Below are positions 1 through 11,860 of a stretch of DNA of 64,000 nt, piece by piece. The stretch spans positions 7,846,050 through 7,910,049 of the forward strand of contig ML664175.1 of the NCBI GenBank assembly GCA_007570785.1. Direction: 5' to 3'. Under the pieces are notes generated by a model that saw only the letters and a list, made by a program, of their open reading frames with translations, did no database searches and was not told where the DNA came from. This stretch comes from Antilocapra americana (lineage: Eukaryota; Chordata; Mammalia; Artiodactyla; Antilocapridae). The position numbers were made by a program, and so were the translations under genes. Every line of letters begins with the position of its first letter. Within the stretch, counting starts at the first letter, position 1.

Positions 1-613
1 AAATTTTATGTTTACCCACTGAATTGATAAATCCAGCAGGAAATTCTAGATGGGTACTATCAGCTGTAAAATTAAAGATAGGGTATGAAGAAAACACAAT
101 CTCCTTTTGGTTATTTACAGGTGGGTAATCTGGTTTGAAAGAACCTTAGATTCACCTTTTATATTTTTTGTTTATGGCAATTTCCATGATTTGTTACTTT
201 ACTAATGGATAGGTAAACAGTGAGGAAAAGTGAAACTCAGATCAGTCCACTCACATGCCTAGAAGAGGAGAACAAAAAGGTATGAGGGCCTGCCTGCTCT
301 TTTAATTACCTGCCCTACCATTTTCTGCTATTTTTAGGAACAATGACAGTTGACTGTATTAGAAACTGATTAGTCAGGGATCCTCAGTTATGCTGACTAC
401 ATACTCTCCTTGTGTTTTTAACGGTGGTTAAAAAAACAAAAAAACGGGCAACTTTCATATGAACTCATTGATTCTACTTAGTTACTCTTGTTGAGTTTTT
501 GTATTATTATCACTGACATATTATGGCACTGCTGTAGATCTAGCACTTGGCATTTCTGTAACACTGTTTTCTTAGTTTCATGTTAACTACTTCCATCTCT
601 CTACACACAGATT

Positions 614-629
614 AACACACACACACACA
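614..629. repeat. (AC)n microsatellite
   Basis: About eight AC units in a row, short and possibly polymorphic. Confidence 0.85.
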
Positions 630-750
630 AAACATTATGGTGATTTGTGGTGCTTACTCAGTAAGTAACATAAGTGAACTGATAGCCAATCTATTTACTG
701 ACCCCATTTAGCATGACTGTTAAACATGCAAAGTTTTAGAAAAGCAAAGC

Positions 751-802
751 TCTAGTAACTGTCTATTTTTCCTAAGTCTAGTAACTGTCTATTCTTGCTA
801 AG
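751..802. repeat. 26-bp tandem repeat, two copies
   Basis: The unit beginning TCTAGTAACTGTCTATT occurs at 751-776 and 777-802 with two differences, followed by the first bases of a third copy. Confidence 0.85.
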
Positions 803-2277
803 TCTAACATAAACTTTGAAAACTTGAAATACTCTCAAGTAATTTAATTCACTACATAAAATCAATAAATACCGTATAATGAGACACAGATATTTGGGCA
901 TACAGTAAAGCCTGGTTACTTGTCGTTAAGCCTAGAGAAGAATTTGAAATCTTTCAAGTTTCTTTCAACCCTCAAACTCTCTATATGAACAATCTGACAG
1001 TTATATCATGGTGATATCAGCAAATACTCCAATGCCAATTCTCAAATTACCCCTGCCTACATCTTGACTTTCAGCCTACTTTTGACAAAACAGGAATTTG
1101 ATGTTATCTAGTTGAATAATTCTGATTTCTAAACTGACATCTTGTCATATTTTTATTCATGGATTTCAATTTATAAATCAACATTCCAAAGACTATTTAC
1201 TGGAGCTTTTTGGGCTCCAGTAACAGTCTCTTACCTCAGTATCTGGATAAAGTATAAGGACCTAAATTTCTTGCAGGTACAAAAAAAACTAAAAAAATAG
1301 AAAGAAAATCCCACTGACATAAGCTTAAAAATTAAAACGTGACTCTTGATTAAAATGTAAATTTTCACTAACCATTAATTTTCCTGTTTGGAATAATTAT
1401 CAAGCATTTGAAAGAAATGTATAGGATAGATGTTCTTAGATTTAATTAAACATATGCTCTACTCATTGCCCATCCTTACCCTCAACACAGCACCCTATTA
1501 AATTCCCAAATTGAATAAACATGCCCAATTCATCTCAAGACTTTTTTGACTGGTGTGAGGCTTATCAGCAGTTTTCAGTTCACTAGCGTACTGTGAGTAA
1601 GATATCTTACATAGAATGATGAAATTAAATTGTAGATAATACTATTCTGTTTATCTAATCTTATTTCCATATATAATTATTGAACTCACAGGATTTGACT
1701 CTGACTTTACTACAGCTTTGTTTAAAATAAAAGACTTCCTAATAATGGTAATATGTCACATCAGTGGGTTCTATCTTATTGATACCCTCCTCAACTAAAA
1801 ACCATACAGAAAAGAATCCATTCCCTTTTCCTTAGGAACTCAGATTATCTTTTTATATTTTTTTCAGGTTATTTTTTAAATTTTATTTTGAAAAAAACCC
1901 TAAGTAGAAAATAGTGACCATTTATGTTTTTAAAAATAATAATGGACACTTAGTATTTGTAGCCCAGATTTAGAAAGAGATTACCTTGATAGCATCTAGT
2001 TCCCAGAAATAACCACTGTGGTAAAGCTTATGTTGAGGATCCCTTTGTTTTTCCATATAGTTTTACCATATATAAACATTTCTCTAAATTAGTTAATATC
2101 TAGTACTGCTTGCTTTTAAATTGATACAAAAGTAATCATACTGTGTCATGATCTTTCTCTTCAGTACTATGTTTGAGATTCATATATCCTGGAGTGTGTA
2201 ATAGCTCGTCTTAGCTTGCGTGCTCTGCAAAGAGATTCTGAGGTGGGGGATCAGATGCAGAGTTTCACCTACGGGTG

Positions 2278-2410
2278 CTCTAGAGCAGAGCTGTCCGTTG
2301 GGACTTTCTGGAATGGTGACTGTGCTTCATATCTACACTGCCTCTTATGGTAGCCATGGCCACAAGCCATGTATGACTTGAGTGACTTAGTTAATTTAGT
2401 TGAAATGCAA
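2278..2410 (+). mobile_element. MER58-like hAT-Charlie fragment
   Basis: The pattern AGAGCTGTCC, then ACTTTCTGGAATGGTGA, then a second half with TGGTAGCCATGGCCACA resembles the MER58-type non-autonomous hAT element. It is diverged, and the family name is from memory. Confidence 0.5.
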
Positions 2411-3379
2411 ATGTGAGTATCTTTGTGTAACTCATGGGCTTATGTATGGGACAGACAACTCTAGAGAGAGATACCTGTAAGGAACTGGGAATGGCAGGAT
2501 CGAGCAGGAAAAGCTGACTTGCCATGTAGTTACACCTCAGACCTCACCCAATCCTCAGAAAGGTCTGGAGCAGGGAATGGCTCTTTCAGAGTTGTCCCCA
2601 GTCGAGGCAAAGCAACTGAGCTTGAGTATCACAGCATAAGCCAGTCATCAGTGCTGCCTTCTAGAAAAAGGAGAAATCTTGGTTGAATCAGTTTCTTCCC
2701 TCTAACGGCAATTCCCACTGAAGTGCACAACTAGAAGCCTTCAACAGCCAATATTATCAGCAGCAAAGGTTTTAGTGCCAGGCCCTAAAGAGGGAATCTG
2801 AGCAGAGCACTATCACACCCACTATGCAGTTGGCCATTCATTTCCAGTACGCTATTGAAATCTCATTATATAAATCAGTTTATTTGTATATTCTATAGGT
2901 AATGGAGAGTTGGGGTATTTCTAGTTTGGGGAAGTGTGGCTATTGTAAACACTTTTTTATATATACAGAATTATTTAGTTCTGTATATGCCTCCTGGTGA
3001 ATAAATGCAAGATTTCTCTAGGATATATGCCTATAAGTGGAATTACAGAGAGTTAGGATATGTGCATAATTTACTTTACTAGAAAATGCCCAGCTATTTT
3101 CCAAAATGGTTATGTATTTTTCAAATTACAGCCTTTCATTCAATAGTGTAGTTCTGTCAAGTGAGAGGTTTATTCAGAATATCTATTCTACTATTCAGAA
3201 GACAAGCCTAGGATCATTGATATCATTTCCCTCCTGAATAGAGTATTAAAATAATATTTTTTTAGTTTGGGCACATCCAGCCAAGGGAAACCACCCTTAA
3301 AATAATTTTTACCCTGCAGAGGTTAGCAGAATTCTAAGAACTCTATTGAATTGTGTTCTTGTATAAGATTTTTCTCTTA
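2411..3379. other. Intronic DNA, no gene seen
   Basis: No ORF, RNA gene or recognised repeat. It may contain old decayed LINE sequence around 2860-3130, which I could not assign. Confidence 0.4.
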
Positions 3380-3885
3380 ACTGTGGGTAAAACCTGTGAC
3401 TTGCTTTTAGCCAGTGGAATATTGCAAAAACCATAAACCTAAGACAAAAACCTAAACCCATGATTGGATTATATGTTAAAGATAAAGGGTTTTGCAGATG
3501 TAGTTAAGGTTCCTAATCAGTTTGACTTTGAATTAATGAAAATAAGTATTACACTGGGTATTACCTGACCTAGACAGATAAACCCTTTATAAGGAAGATT
3601 GGACCTTTTCTGAGGTCATAGAGATTGGGAAATCAAGTGCCTTGTATTCTATAGATATAAGGAAATTAATTCCGCCAACAGTCATGCAGGCTCGCATGGG
3701 AACTCCTAGTCTCAGATGAGCTCCCAGTCCTGGCAGGCAGCTGGGTAGCGCCCTGTGGGACACTGAGCACCCAGTCATGCTGCCTAACTCCTGACCCATG
3801 GAGGCTGTGTGGCAATAAATTGTGTTGTTTAAAGTTGCTAAATTTGTGACAAATTGCTGCAAAGCAATAAAAAACAAATATACTG
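3380..3885 (+). mobile_element. MaLR-like solitary LTR (old)
   Basis: Landmarks in order are a TTTGCAGATGTAGTTAAGG stretch (about 3491), CCCTTTATAAGGAAGATTGG (about 3582), and a 3' end with AATAAATTGTGTTGTTTAAAG followed by a TTTGTGACAAATTGCTG tail (to about 3880). This is the layout of mammalian MLT1-type LTRs, with a polyadenylation signal near the end. No internal retroviral region follows, so it is probably a solo LTR. Subfamily is not resolved. Confidence 0.5.
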
Positions 3886-4689
3886 GCTTAGCAGCAAAAC
3901 TTCTCTCTCTTTTTTTTTTTAACGCATCATTTTACTTCCCCCCCATCTGACTATTTGATTTCTTGGATCTTTTGTATTTGGAGTGAAAGACTTTATTATT
4001 TCTACCTTTAAGATAATTCTTTATTCATTGAAAAGAGGCACTGAGAATACTTCAAATTCAAATTATAAAATTGTATCCAGTAGTAACTTTTTTCTTTTGA
4101 AGAAATTATATTCACTTTCCATGAATGAGTGTCCCTGAAGGAATGTGTTTGAAATTATGTATGTCAATTTCAAGGACTAAATATCTAAAAATTGCTTTCC
4201 TGAAACATTTAAGAATAACTAAGCTTAAGAGAAAACAAAGTTTTTTCAGACTCCTTTAAAGACAGAAAAGGTTTGAGAAGGTAACAATGACAGAAACAAA
4301 AATGTGGATGATGCCTGAAACATAGGAAAGTAAAATGGAAAATTTAAATTTGATAAAGATAATGGGCTTATCTTATCACTGGCAAAATAGGAGTGATATA
4401 TTTTATTCTTACTCACATGCAGTTGATGAAAATGGATGCTCTTGTCATAGTTGCGGTTCTCTGGAAGTAGAACTTAGCAGAACTTGTAGGTAGTTTACAT
4501 GAGACACCATCCCAGAAAAGAGAAGTTGAGTGTGTAGGGAAAATGAGATAAAGAAGACAGAGAAGCAATAAAGGTACATCATGAGTTGATTATCTCTCAG
4601 TCACCTGAGGCTCTGTTCCTTTGGAAGTCCATTGGGAAATTACAGGGCATGTACCTCAGAATTGTCCCAGGGGATGATGGGGCATTTGG
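3886..4689. other. Intronic DNA, no gene seen
   Basis: A T-rich run (3909-3920) and AT-rich unique-looking sequence; nothing assignable. Confidence 0.4.
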
Positions 4690-5082
4690 TGGGTTAAATG
4701 GGGTCACCCAAGACCTCAGAATGTTAATTTACATAGAATAAGGACCTTTACAGTGTAGCTAAGTTAAGCATTTAGAGATTAGGATAAATCCAGTGACATA
4801 TGTTCTTGTAAGAGACAGAAGACCCAGTAACACATAGAAGTCACGTGAATATGGAAGCAGAGGTTGGAGTTATTGTATCCACAAGCTGAAGAACGTCAAG
4901 GGTTGCCCCCTGTCATCAGAGTCTAGGAGAGAGGCATGGAAGGAATTCTTTCTGGCAGCCTGCAGAAGGACCCAATCCAATTGGATTTGATTTTGGATTT
5001 CTCAGTTCCAGAGCTGTGAGAGAGTAAATTTCTTTTGTCTGCAGTAATTTGCTACAGGAGCCACAGGAAACTAATACAGGGA
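4690..5082 (+). mobile_element. MLT1-like solitary LTR
   Basis: It reads through typical MLT1 landmarks: GACCTCAGAATGTTAATTTA near the start, AAGGACCTTTACAG, TGTTCTTGTAAGAGACAGAAGA, GAGAGAGGCATGGAAGGAATTC, CAGAGCTGTGAGAGAGTAAATTTC, and a terminal GGAAACTAATACAG. It is about 390 bp, the usual length. This is an old pan-mammalian insertion. Confidence 0.7.
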
Positions 5083-5509
5083 GGCTGAGCTGTTGACCTC
5101 TCACACATCGGGGCCACATCTGAATGTGATGGAGTACTCTTCTGTGACTTCATAAAAAGCACCAGGCATCTTGTCAGAGAAAGGCTGCAGCAGGTGTTTG
5201 AGGCAGGACCCTGGTGACGCACATGAAATCACTCCCTGTACTTGCACTGAAATCAAGTGGGCCTAGGAGACGTGACACTGACGTCCACAAGCATCTGCTT
5301 CCCTCTTCCAAGCAGAAATTTAGAAAACCCGATCCCTCTGTCCTGTGATTCTACCATCTTAACTGTGGTACTAAAGTGGCTGTGCTTTTGCATAGAAAAC
5401 TGGAAGGGGAAAGAATACAGAGGGTTGTGTACGTGTGTGGTTTAAAGGCTTAAGCCCTTCTGTTCGCTAGAACTCAGTCATATTTCCCCAAGTACCTGCA
5501 AAGGAGGCT
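5083..5509. other. Intronic DNA, no gene seen
   Basis: Slightly GC-richer than its surroundings. A 62-codon ORF at 5257-5445 shows no protein-like features and is not called. Confidence 0.4.
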
Positions 5510-5810
5510 AGGAAGTATAGTTGTTCTGGCTATCTGATGCTCTGTGATTAATAATACCAAATCTCAACTGTTGAGGGAAAACATTTAGTTTGCTCATGAA
5601 TCTGCAGCTGGGGGAGGGCTCGTGTCTGCTCTTTCTGGCACTAGTTGAAGCAGTTTGTCTGGGGCTGGAGGGTCTGCTTCCAAGATGGCTTACGCACATG
5701 GCTGGCAAGTTGGTAACAACTGTCATCTGGAAGTTTGGCTGAGGCTGTTATCTTGAGGCCTTGGTTCATTTCCTTGTGGGCCTCTCCAAGGATTCTTGAC
5801 ACTTTTCTCA
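5510..5810 (+). mobile_element. Old mammalian repeat, family unresolved (copy 1)
   Basis: Contains the familiar run CTGGGGCTGGAGGGTCTGC, CTTCCAAGATGGCTTACGC, ATGGCTGGCAAGTTGG and GTGGGCCTCTCCA. This pattern recurs across mammalian genomes. I cannot name the family with certainty. A second, more decayed copy lies at 7170-7440. Confidence 0.55.
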
Positions 5811-7169
5811 AGTGCAAATTGCACTCACACACTCGCTTCCAACACTTTGCAAAATTCTCATACTACTTCAGCATCAGGCTCCTACTTGAGATTCAGGATT
5901 CCTTTAAATCACATCTGGATGGAGATGAAGCTCCTTGGGTCTGTTTCTGAAAGGTAGTTCCTCTTGATCTAAGCACTCAGAACTGAAAAGTCAGATTGTC
6001 TGCCCTCTCCCACATGGCTAGTAGACAATAGTAAGATAGAGTGTAAGCTTCAACAGTTACTTCTCTTCAAAACCAGGAGAGAGATGAGAGTCATTTGTTC
6101 ATGAAAATACAGAAATCTAGGGAGAAACATGTGCCAGTAACTTATTGGGGCCCAGTCCTGCTCTTGAGGGTTATTCTCTCTGACTTTTGGCTCTGAGCTC
6201 TTGACCTTACCTTTGAGTCATCTATCCTGTTCCATAGCGACTAGCTCATCATTACCTCTAAGGAGACTTTAGCTTACTTCCTGCCTATAGATGTTTGGAA
6301 TCCAAAGGCCTCTTTTCATTTCACACTGCCAATCTTTTATCCAACTGATATAATTCAGATATCTGTAGAAATTCTCTTAAACAAAAGCAACACCCATGCT
6401 TCTAAGACCTTTACCTTGGAGTAAAAGTCATGGGCTGTAGGACAATGCAGTTAATAGTCTTAAAAGTTGTTTTGTTTAGATGAAAGGAACCACGAAGCAC
6501 ACCTATAAGATTATTACAAGCCCCCCTTTTTTTTCTAGCACAAAAATTAACAGAGGAACTTTCTTAAGGTACTCAGAAAGTCTACTGCATACATCTTAAA
6601 TATTCATAAACCTCTCAGAAACCTTGCTTTGGACTTAGATATCTTTCACAACCATAGAGTCATGCTAATAAAGTACCCTGGATTTGGTACATTCCCTGAA
6701 ACTCTTTTTCACATTGAAAGTTTTGTCCTCTGGAGAGATTAAGGATGAGAACATTTTTGTTTTGAACACAGGAAGTCCTAGTTCCATTATTTATCCTCAA
6801 AATTCTGCTTGGGAAATGATTCTTTTTCTTTTTTTTTTCTTTTAGTCTATCTCTCTTTCCAGCTTCAACTTATTCTATGTGATGTTGAGGAACCACTTGA
6901 CATACTCATTATTCTGCTGAATCTACCAGTTCACATTATATTTTCTACTTTCTGTATTTATTGCAGGTGACAACATTGACATCTTTTCCTTGCTAAATAA
7001 CAGGAGTCACCCTAATCTGGCCTAAAATAACAATTCCCTCACTGTCCTTCAAGTTCTCACCAGCAAGTCTTCTGATTTCACTAATAATCTTCTTGAAGCC
7101 CTTCTAACTTCTGCCTACCATTCAATGCCAAATCAATGCCACAGGTTTTAGGTTTTTAACATTAACACA
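5811..7169. other. Intronic DNA, no gene seen
   Basis: Pyrimidine-rich patches at 6828-6842 and scattered short ORFs only. The stretch 6530-7150 reads like decayed repeat, but I could not assign it. Confidence 0.4.
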
Positions 7170-7440
7170 CCAATTCCAGCATTAAATTCTGTTCTGGTTG
7201 ACAAACCACTATAAATCTTAATGGTTTAAAACAGTAACAATAGCTTAGTTTGCTCACAAATCTGCCATGGTCATAGGTTTGGGTGCATCATCTGGAGTTG
7301 GAGGATCTACTTTCAATACTCATACGACTAACAAGGTATGCTGCTGTCAGCTGGGAACTGCAGATCTGTTCTTTTCCACATAGACTTCTCTATGAGGCTA
7401 CCTGCGTGTCCTCACAGCATAGTTGCTAAATTTTAAGAGG
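7170..7440 (+). mobile_element. Old mammalian repeat, family unresolved (copy 2)
   Basis: It shares the order TTAGTTTGCTCA, CTGGAGTTGGAGGATCTAC and GTGTCCTCACAGCATAG with the copy at 5510. It also keeps the upstream CAAACCACTATAAATCTTAA portion. Confidence 0.45.
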
Positions 7441-7820
7441 AACTGGTCCAAAAGAAAGGAAATGGGAGTTGGCTAGTTTCTTCAAATCTCAGTCTGGACA
7501 CATGCATATTCTTTTGACCATATGACCATACTCTTTTGGTCAAAATCACCCATATACAAAGGAAGACAATATAGGCATACTTTTTAATAAAAGAATTATC
7601 AAAGAATTCAAAGGCATCTGTAGCCCTCCACAGTAGTTAAGCTGTGTACTCAAGGAAAAGGGGGAATGAATCTGGTGAATAGTTGTCTTTTTTTCTGACA
7701 CAGTGTATTCTATCCTTTTTAAACAGTAGTCATATATTCAGTGGGTCTGAAGTTACAGTTATACAAGGGAAGTTTTAGAGGTCTGCCATACAACACAGTG
7801 CCTAAAGTTAATAATACAGT

Positions 7821-8039
7821 TGTTTGTTGTTGTTGTTTAGTCACCGAGTCCTGTCTAACTCTTTGCGACCCCATAGACTGTAGCCGACTAGGCTCCTCTG
7901 TCCATGGGATTTTCCAGGCAAGAATACTGGAGTGGATTGTCATTTCCTTCTCCAGTGGATATTCCTGACCCAGGGATCGAACTTGAGTCTCTTGCATTGA
8001 AGGTAGAGTCTTTACCATTGAGCCACCTGGGAAGCCCCA
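7821..8039 (-). mobile_element. Bov-tA SINE
   Basis: Nearly full length in reverse orientation. The tRNA-Glu-derived head is at the right end, with a B-box-like GGATCGAACTTGAGT read on the + strand. The body has CCAGGCAAGAATACTGGAGT and the tail at the left is a TTG-rich run. Restricted to ruminants. A weak AATAAT repeat at both ends may be the target-site duplication. Confidence 0.9.
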
Positions 8040-8052
8040 ATAATGTGGTGAT

Positions 8053-8670
8053 GGTTGTTCGGTCACTAAGTTGTCTCTGACTCTTTGCAACCCCATGGAC
8101 TGGAGCATACTAGGCTTCCTTGTCCTTCACTATCTCCTAGAGTTTGCTCAAACTCATGTCCATTGAGTAAGTGATGCCATCCAACCAGCTCATCCTCTGT
8201 CATCCCCTTCTCCTCCTGCCTTCAGTCTTTCTCAGCATCAGCGTCTTTTCCTCTTTTCCAGTGAGTCACCTCTCTGCATCAAGTGGCCAAAGTATTGGAG
8301 CTTCAGCTTCAGCATCAGTCCTTCAGTGAATATTCAAGGTTAATTTCCTTTAGGATTGAGTGGTTTGATTTTCTAGCCATCCGAGGGATGGCACCACAGA
8401 AGTCTTCAGCACCACAGTTTGAAGGCATCAATTCTCAGATGCTCAGCCATTTTTTTATTGTCCATTTCTCACACACACACATGACTACTGGAAAAACCAT
8501 AGCTTAGACTATACGGACCATGTAGGGAAAGTAACGTTTCTGCTTTCTAATATGCTGTCTAAGTTTGTCATTGCTTTTCTTCCAACAAGCAAGGGTCTTT
8601 TTAATTTCATGTCTGCAGTCACTGTCCACATTGATTTTGGAGCCCAAGAAAATAGTCTCTCACTGCTTCC
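8053..8670 (-). mobile_element. BovB LINE 3' fragment
   Basis: The BovB 3' end begins at GGTTGTTCGGTCACTAAG, continues through the CAGCATCAG and GGCCAAAGTATTGGAGC segments, and fades after AGCCCAAGAAAATAG. It is 5' truncated, as is usual for this element, and retains about 620 bp covering the end of the RT ORF and the 3' UTR. Confidence 0.88.
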
Positions 8671-9072
8671 ATTCCATGTCTCTGCTTTTTAATACTAATA
8701 ATATGGTACTGCACATTAAAAATTTTGTTGAGAGGATAGATGTGATGTCAAAGGTTCTTACTGTGAGAGAAAAGGATGGGAGGAAAAGGGACACAAGGAA
8801 ACTTTGGAGGTGATTACTAGCTTTATAACTTTGCTTTAGTGATCATATCATGGATATATACATATATTCAAACTCATCAAACTGTACACATCAATAAAGC
8901 TATAAATAAAACAAAAGCTCCAAGTATTTATAATCAACTTACTATCAAGTGATCAAAATTTCAGTTTTCATCTCTATGAATTAAGTTAAAGGCATGTAAT
9001 CATAGAAAGTCTATTAAAATGAAACTCAGAGATTGCAGTCAATTTTTAAATACAAGATAAACAAAGGATTTC
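8671..9072. other. Intronic DNA between two BovB copies
   Basis: Contains CAAACTCATCAAACTGTACA followed by CAATAAAGCTATAAATAAA (8866-8911). This looks like the tail of an older mammalian transposon that I cannot place. No gene. Confidence 0.4.
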
Positions 9073-9961
9073 TTCAGTTCAGTCGCTCAGTTGTGTCTGA
9101 CTCTTTGCAACCCCATGAATTGCAGCATGCCAGGCCTCCCTGTCCATCACCAACTCCAAGAGTCTACCCAAACCCATGTCCATCAAGTCAGTGATGCCAT
9201 CCAGGCATCTCTTCCTCTGTCATCCCCTTCTCTTCCTGCCCCCAATCCTTCCCAGCATCAGTGTCTTTTCCAATGAGTCAACTTTTCACCCAGGACTGAG
9301 CTCCTTTAGGATGGACTGGTTGGAACTTCTTGCAGCCCAGGGGACTCTCGAGGGTCTTCTCAAACATCACAGTTCAAAAGCATCAATTCTTCAGCGCTCA
9401 GCTTTCTTAACAGTCCAACTCTCACATCCAGACATTACTATTGGAAAAACCATAGCCTTGACTAGACAGAGCTTTGTTGACAAAGTAATGTCTCTGCTTT
9501 TCAATATGCTGTCTAGGTTGGCCATAACTTTCCTTCCAAGGAGTAAGCATCTTTTAATTTCATGGCTGCAATCACCATCTGCAGTGATTTTGGAGTCCAA
9601 AAAAATAAAGCCTGACACTGTTTCCACTGTTTGCTCATCTATCTGCCATGAAGTGATGGGACCAGATGCCATGATCTTAGTTTTCTGAATGTTGCGCTTT
9701 AAGCCAACTTTTTCACTCTCTTTTTTCACTTTCATCAGAGGCTTTTTAGTTCCTCTTCACTTTCTGCCATAAGGGTGGTGTCATCTGTATATCTGAGGTT
9801 ATTGATATTTCTCCCAGCAATCTTGATTCCAGTTTGTGCTTCTACCAGCCCAGTATTTCTATGATGTACTCTGCATATAAGTTAAATAAGCAGGGTGACA
9901 ATATACAGCCTTGACATACTCCTTTTCCTATTTGGAACCAGTCTGTTGTTCCATGTCCAGT

Positions 9962-10615
9962 TCAAACTGTTGCTTCCTGACCTGCATACAGGTTTCTCAA
10001 GAGCCAAATCATGTGGTATGGTATTCCCATCTCTTTCAGAATTTTCCACAGTTTATTGTGATCCACACAGTCAAAGGCTTTGGCATAGTCAATAAAGCAG
10101 AAGTAGATGTTTTTCTGGAACTCTCTTGTTTTTTTGATGATCCAGTGGATGTTGGCAACATGATCTCTGGTTCCTCTGCCTTTTCTAAAACCAGCTTGAA
10201 CATCTGGATATTCACGGTTCACATATTGCTGAAGCCTGGCTTGGAAAATTGTAAGCATTACTTTACTAGCATGTGAGATGAATGCAATTGTGCAGTAGTT
10301 CGAGCATTCTTTGCCATTGCCTTTCTTTTGGATTGGAATGAAAACTGACCTTCTCCAGTCCTGTGGCCATTGCTGAGTATTCCCAATTTGCTGGTATATT
10401 GAGTGCAGCACTTTCACAGCATCGTCTTTCAGGATTTGAAATAGCTCAACTGGAATTCCATCACCTCCACTAGCTTTGTTCATAGTGATGCTTTTTAAGG
10501 CCCACTTGACTTCACATTCCAGGATGTCTGTCTCTAGGTGAGTGATCACACCATCGTGATTATCTGGGTCATGAAGATCTTTTTTGTATAGTTCTTCTCT
10601 ATGTATTCTTGCCAC
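9962..10615 (-). pseudogene. BovB reverse transcriptase remnant
   Basis: 217 open codons cover RT fingers and palm. NKASGGDGIPVELF is the motif region before the palm, YCTIAFISHASKVM and RKGRGTRDH follow, then CFIDYAKAFDCVDH, the first catalytic-aspartate motif. The stretch ends at GQEATV, before the YADD-type box. The downstream part continues in other frames (thumb remnant at 9391-9735). The enzyme copied RNA at nicked targets; this copy is broken. Confidence 0.88.
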
Positions 10616-10675
10616 CTCTTCTTAATATCTTCTGCTTCTGTTAGGTCCATACCATTTCTGTCCTTTATTAGCCCA

Positions 10676-11113
10676 TCATTGTATGAAATGTTCCCTTGGT
10701 ATCTCTAATTTTCTTGAAGAGTTCTCTGGTCTTTCCCAACTGTTGTTTTCCTCTATTTCTTTGCATTGATTGCTGAGGATGGATTTCTTATCTCTCCCTG
10801 CTATTATTTGGAACTCTGCATTCAGATGGGAATATCTTTTCTTTTCTCCTTTGCTTTTCATTTCTCTTCTTTTCACAGCTATTTGTAAGGCCTCCTCAGA
10901 CACCCATTTTGCTTTTGTGCATTTCTTTTTCTTGGGGATGGTCTTTATCCCTGTCTCCTGTACAATGTCACAAACCTCCATCCATAGTTCATCAGGCACT
11001 CTGTATATCAGTTCTAGTCCCTTAAATCTATTTCTCCCTTCCACTGTATACTCATAAGGGATTTGATTTAGGTCATACCTGAAGGGTCTAGTGGTTTTCT
11101 CTACTTTCTTCAA
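10676..11113 (-). pseudogene. BovB inter-domain region remnant
   Basis: 145 open codons rich in lysine and glutamate lie between endonuclease and reverse transcriptase, including WVSEEALQIAVKRREMKSKG. The stretch is collinear with the flanking BovB domains and separated from them by stop codons. Confidence 0.7.
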
Positions 11114-11490
11114 TTTCAGTCTGAATTTGGCAATAAGGAATTCATTGTCTGAGCCACAGTCAGCTCCTGGTCTTGTTTTTGCTGACTGTAGAGAGCTTCT
11201 CCATCTTTGGCTGCAAAGAATATAATCAATCTGATTTTGGTGTTGACCATCTGATGATGTCCATGTGTCGAGTCTTCTCTTGTGTTGTTAGAAGAGGGTG
11301 TTTGCTATGACCAGTGTGTTCTCTTGTCAAAACTCTATTAGCCTTTGCCCTGCTTCATTCTGTACTCCAAGACCAAATTTGCCTGTTACTCCAGGTTTTT
11401 CCTGACTTCCTACTTTTTGCATTCCAGTCCCCTATAATGATAAGGACATCTTTTTTGGGTGTTAGTTCTAGAAGATCATTGTAGGTCTTC

Positions 11491-11817
11491 CTAGAACCGT
11501 TCAACTTCAGCTTCTTCAGCATTACTGATTGGGGCATAGGCTTGGATTACCGTGATACTGAATGGTTTGCCTTGGAAATGAACAGAGATCATTCTGTCAT
11601 TTTTGAGACTGCATCCAAGTACTGCATTTTGGACTCTTTTGTTGACCATGATGGCTACTCCATTTCTTCTAAGGAATTTCTGCCCACAGTAGTAGATATA
11701 AGGGCCATCTGAGTTAAATTCACCCATTCCAGTCCATCTTAGTTCTCTGATTCCTAGAATGTCACCATTCACTCTTGCCATCTCCTGTTTGACCACTTCC
11801 AATTTGCCTTGATTCAT
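11491..11817 (-). pseudogene. BovB endonuclease (APE-type) domain remnant
   Basis: This 108-codon open stretch includes GDILGIRELRWTGMGEF and QAYAPISN, matching the N-terminal AP-endonuclease-like domain that nicks target DNA in RTE elements. A frameshift separates it from the continuation at 11355-11537, which carries the IIGDWNAK motif of the same domain. Non-functional. Confidence 0.8.
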
Positions 11818-11860
11818 GGACCTAACATTTCAGGTTCCTATGCAATATTGCCCTTTACCT

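Larger units (their letters stand above)
1..2277. other. Intronic DNA, no gene seen
   Basis: AT-rich sequence with no ORF or recognised young repeat. It holds a short AC run (614-629) and a 26-bp direct repeat (751-802). Old, unrecognisable repeats may be present. Confidence 0.5.
9073..11860 (-). mobile_element. BovB LINE, about 2.8 kb, near full length
   Basis: This is the longest BovB in the window. On the - strand it runs from an endonuclease domain (11817 leftwards), through a linker, to a reverse transcriptase (10615-9962) and the 3' UTR ending TTCAGTTCAGTCGCTCAG at 9073. BovB is an RTE-clade non-LTR retrotransposon that entered ruminants by horizontal transfer and supplies the machinery for Bov-tA. 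About 0.4 kb of the expected 5' end is missing or unrecognised. The frame is interrupted several times, so the copy is dead. Confidence 0.93.

Noticed and set aside
9176..9688. 170-codon + strand ORF
   Set aside because: Antisense of the BovB RT C-terminal region; same explanation for similar frames at 26976-27452 and 34319-34723.
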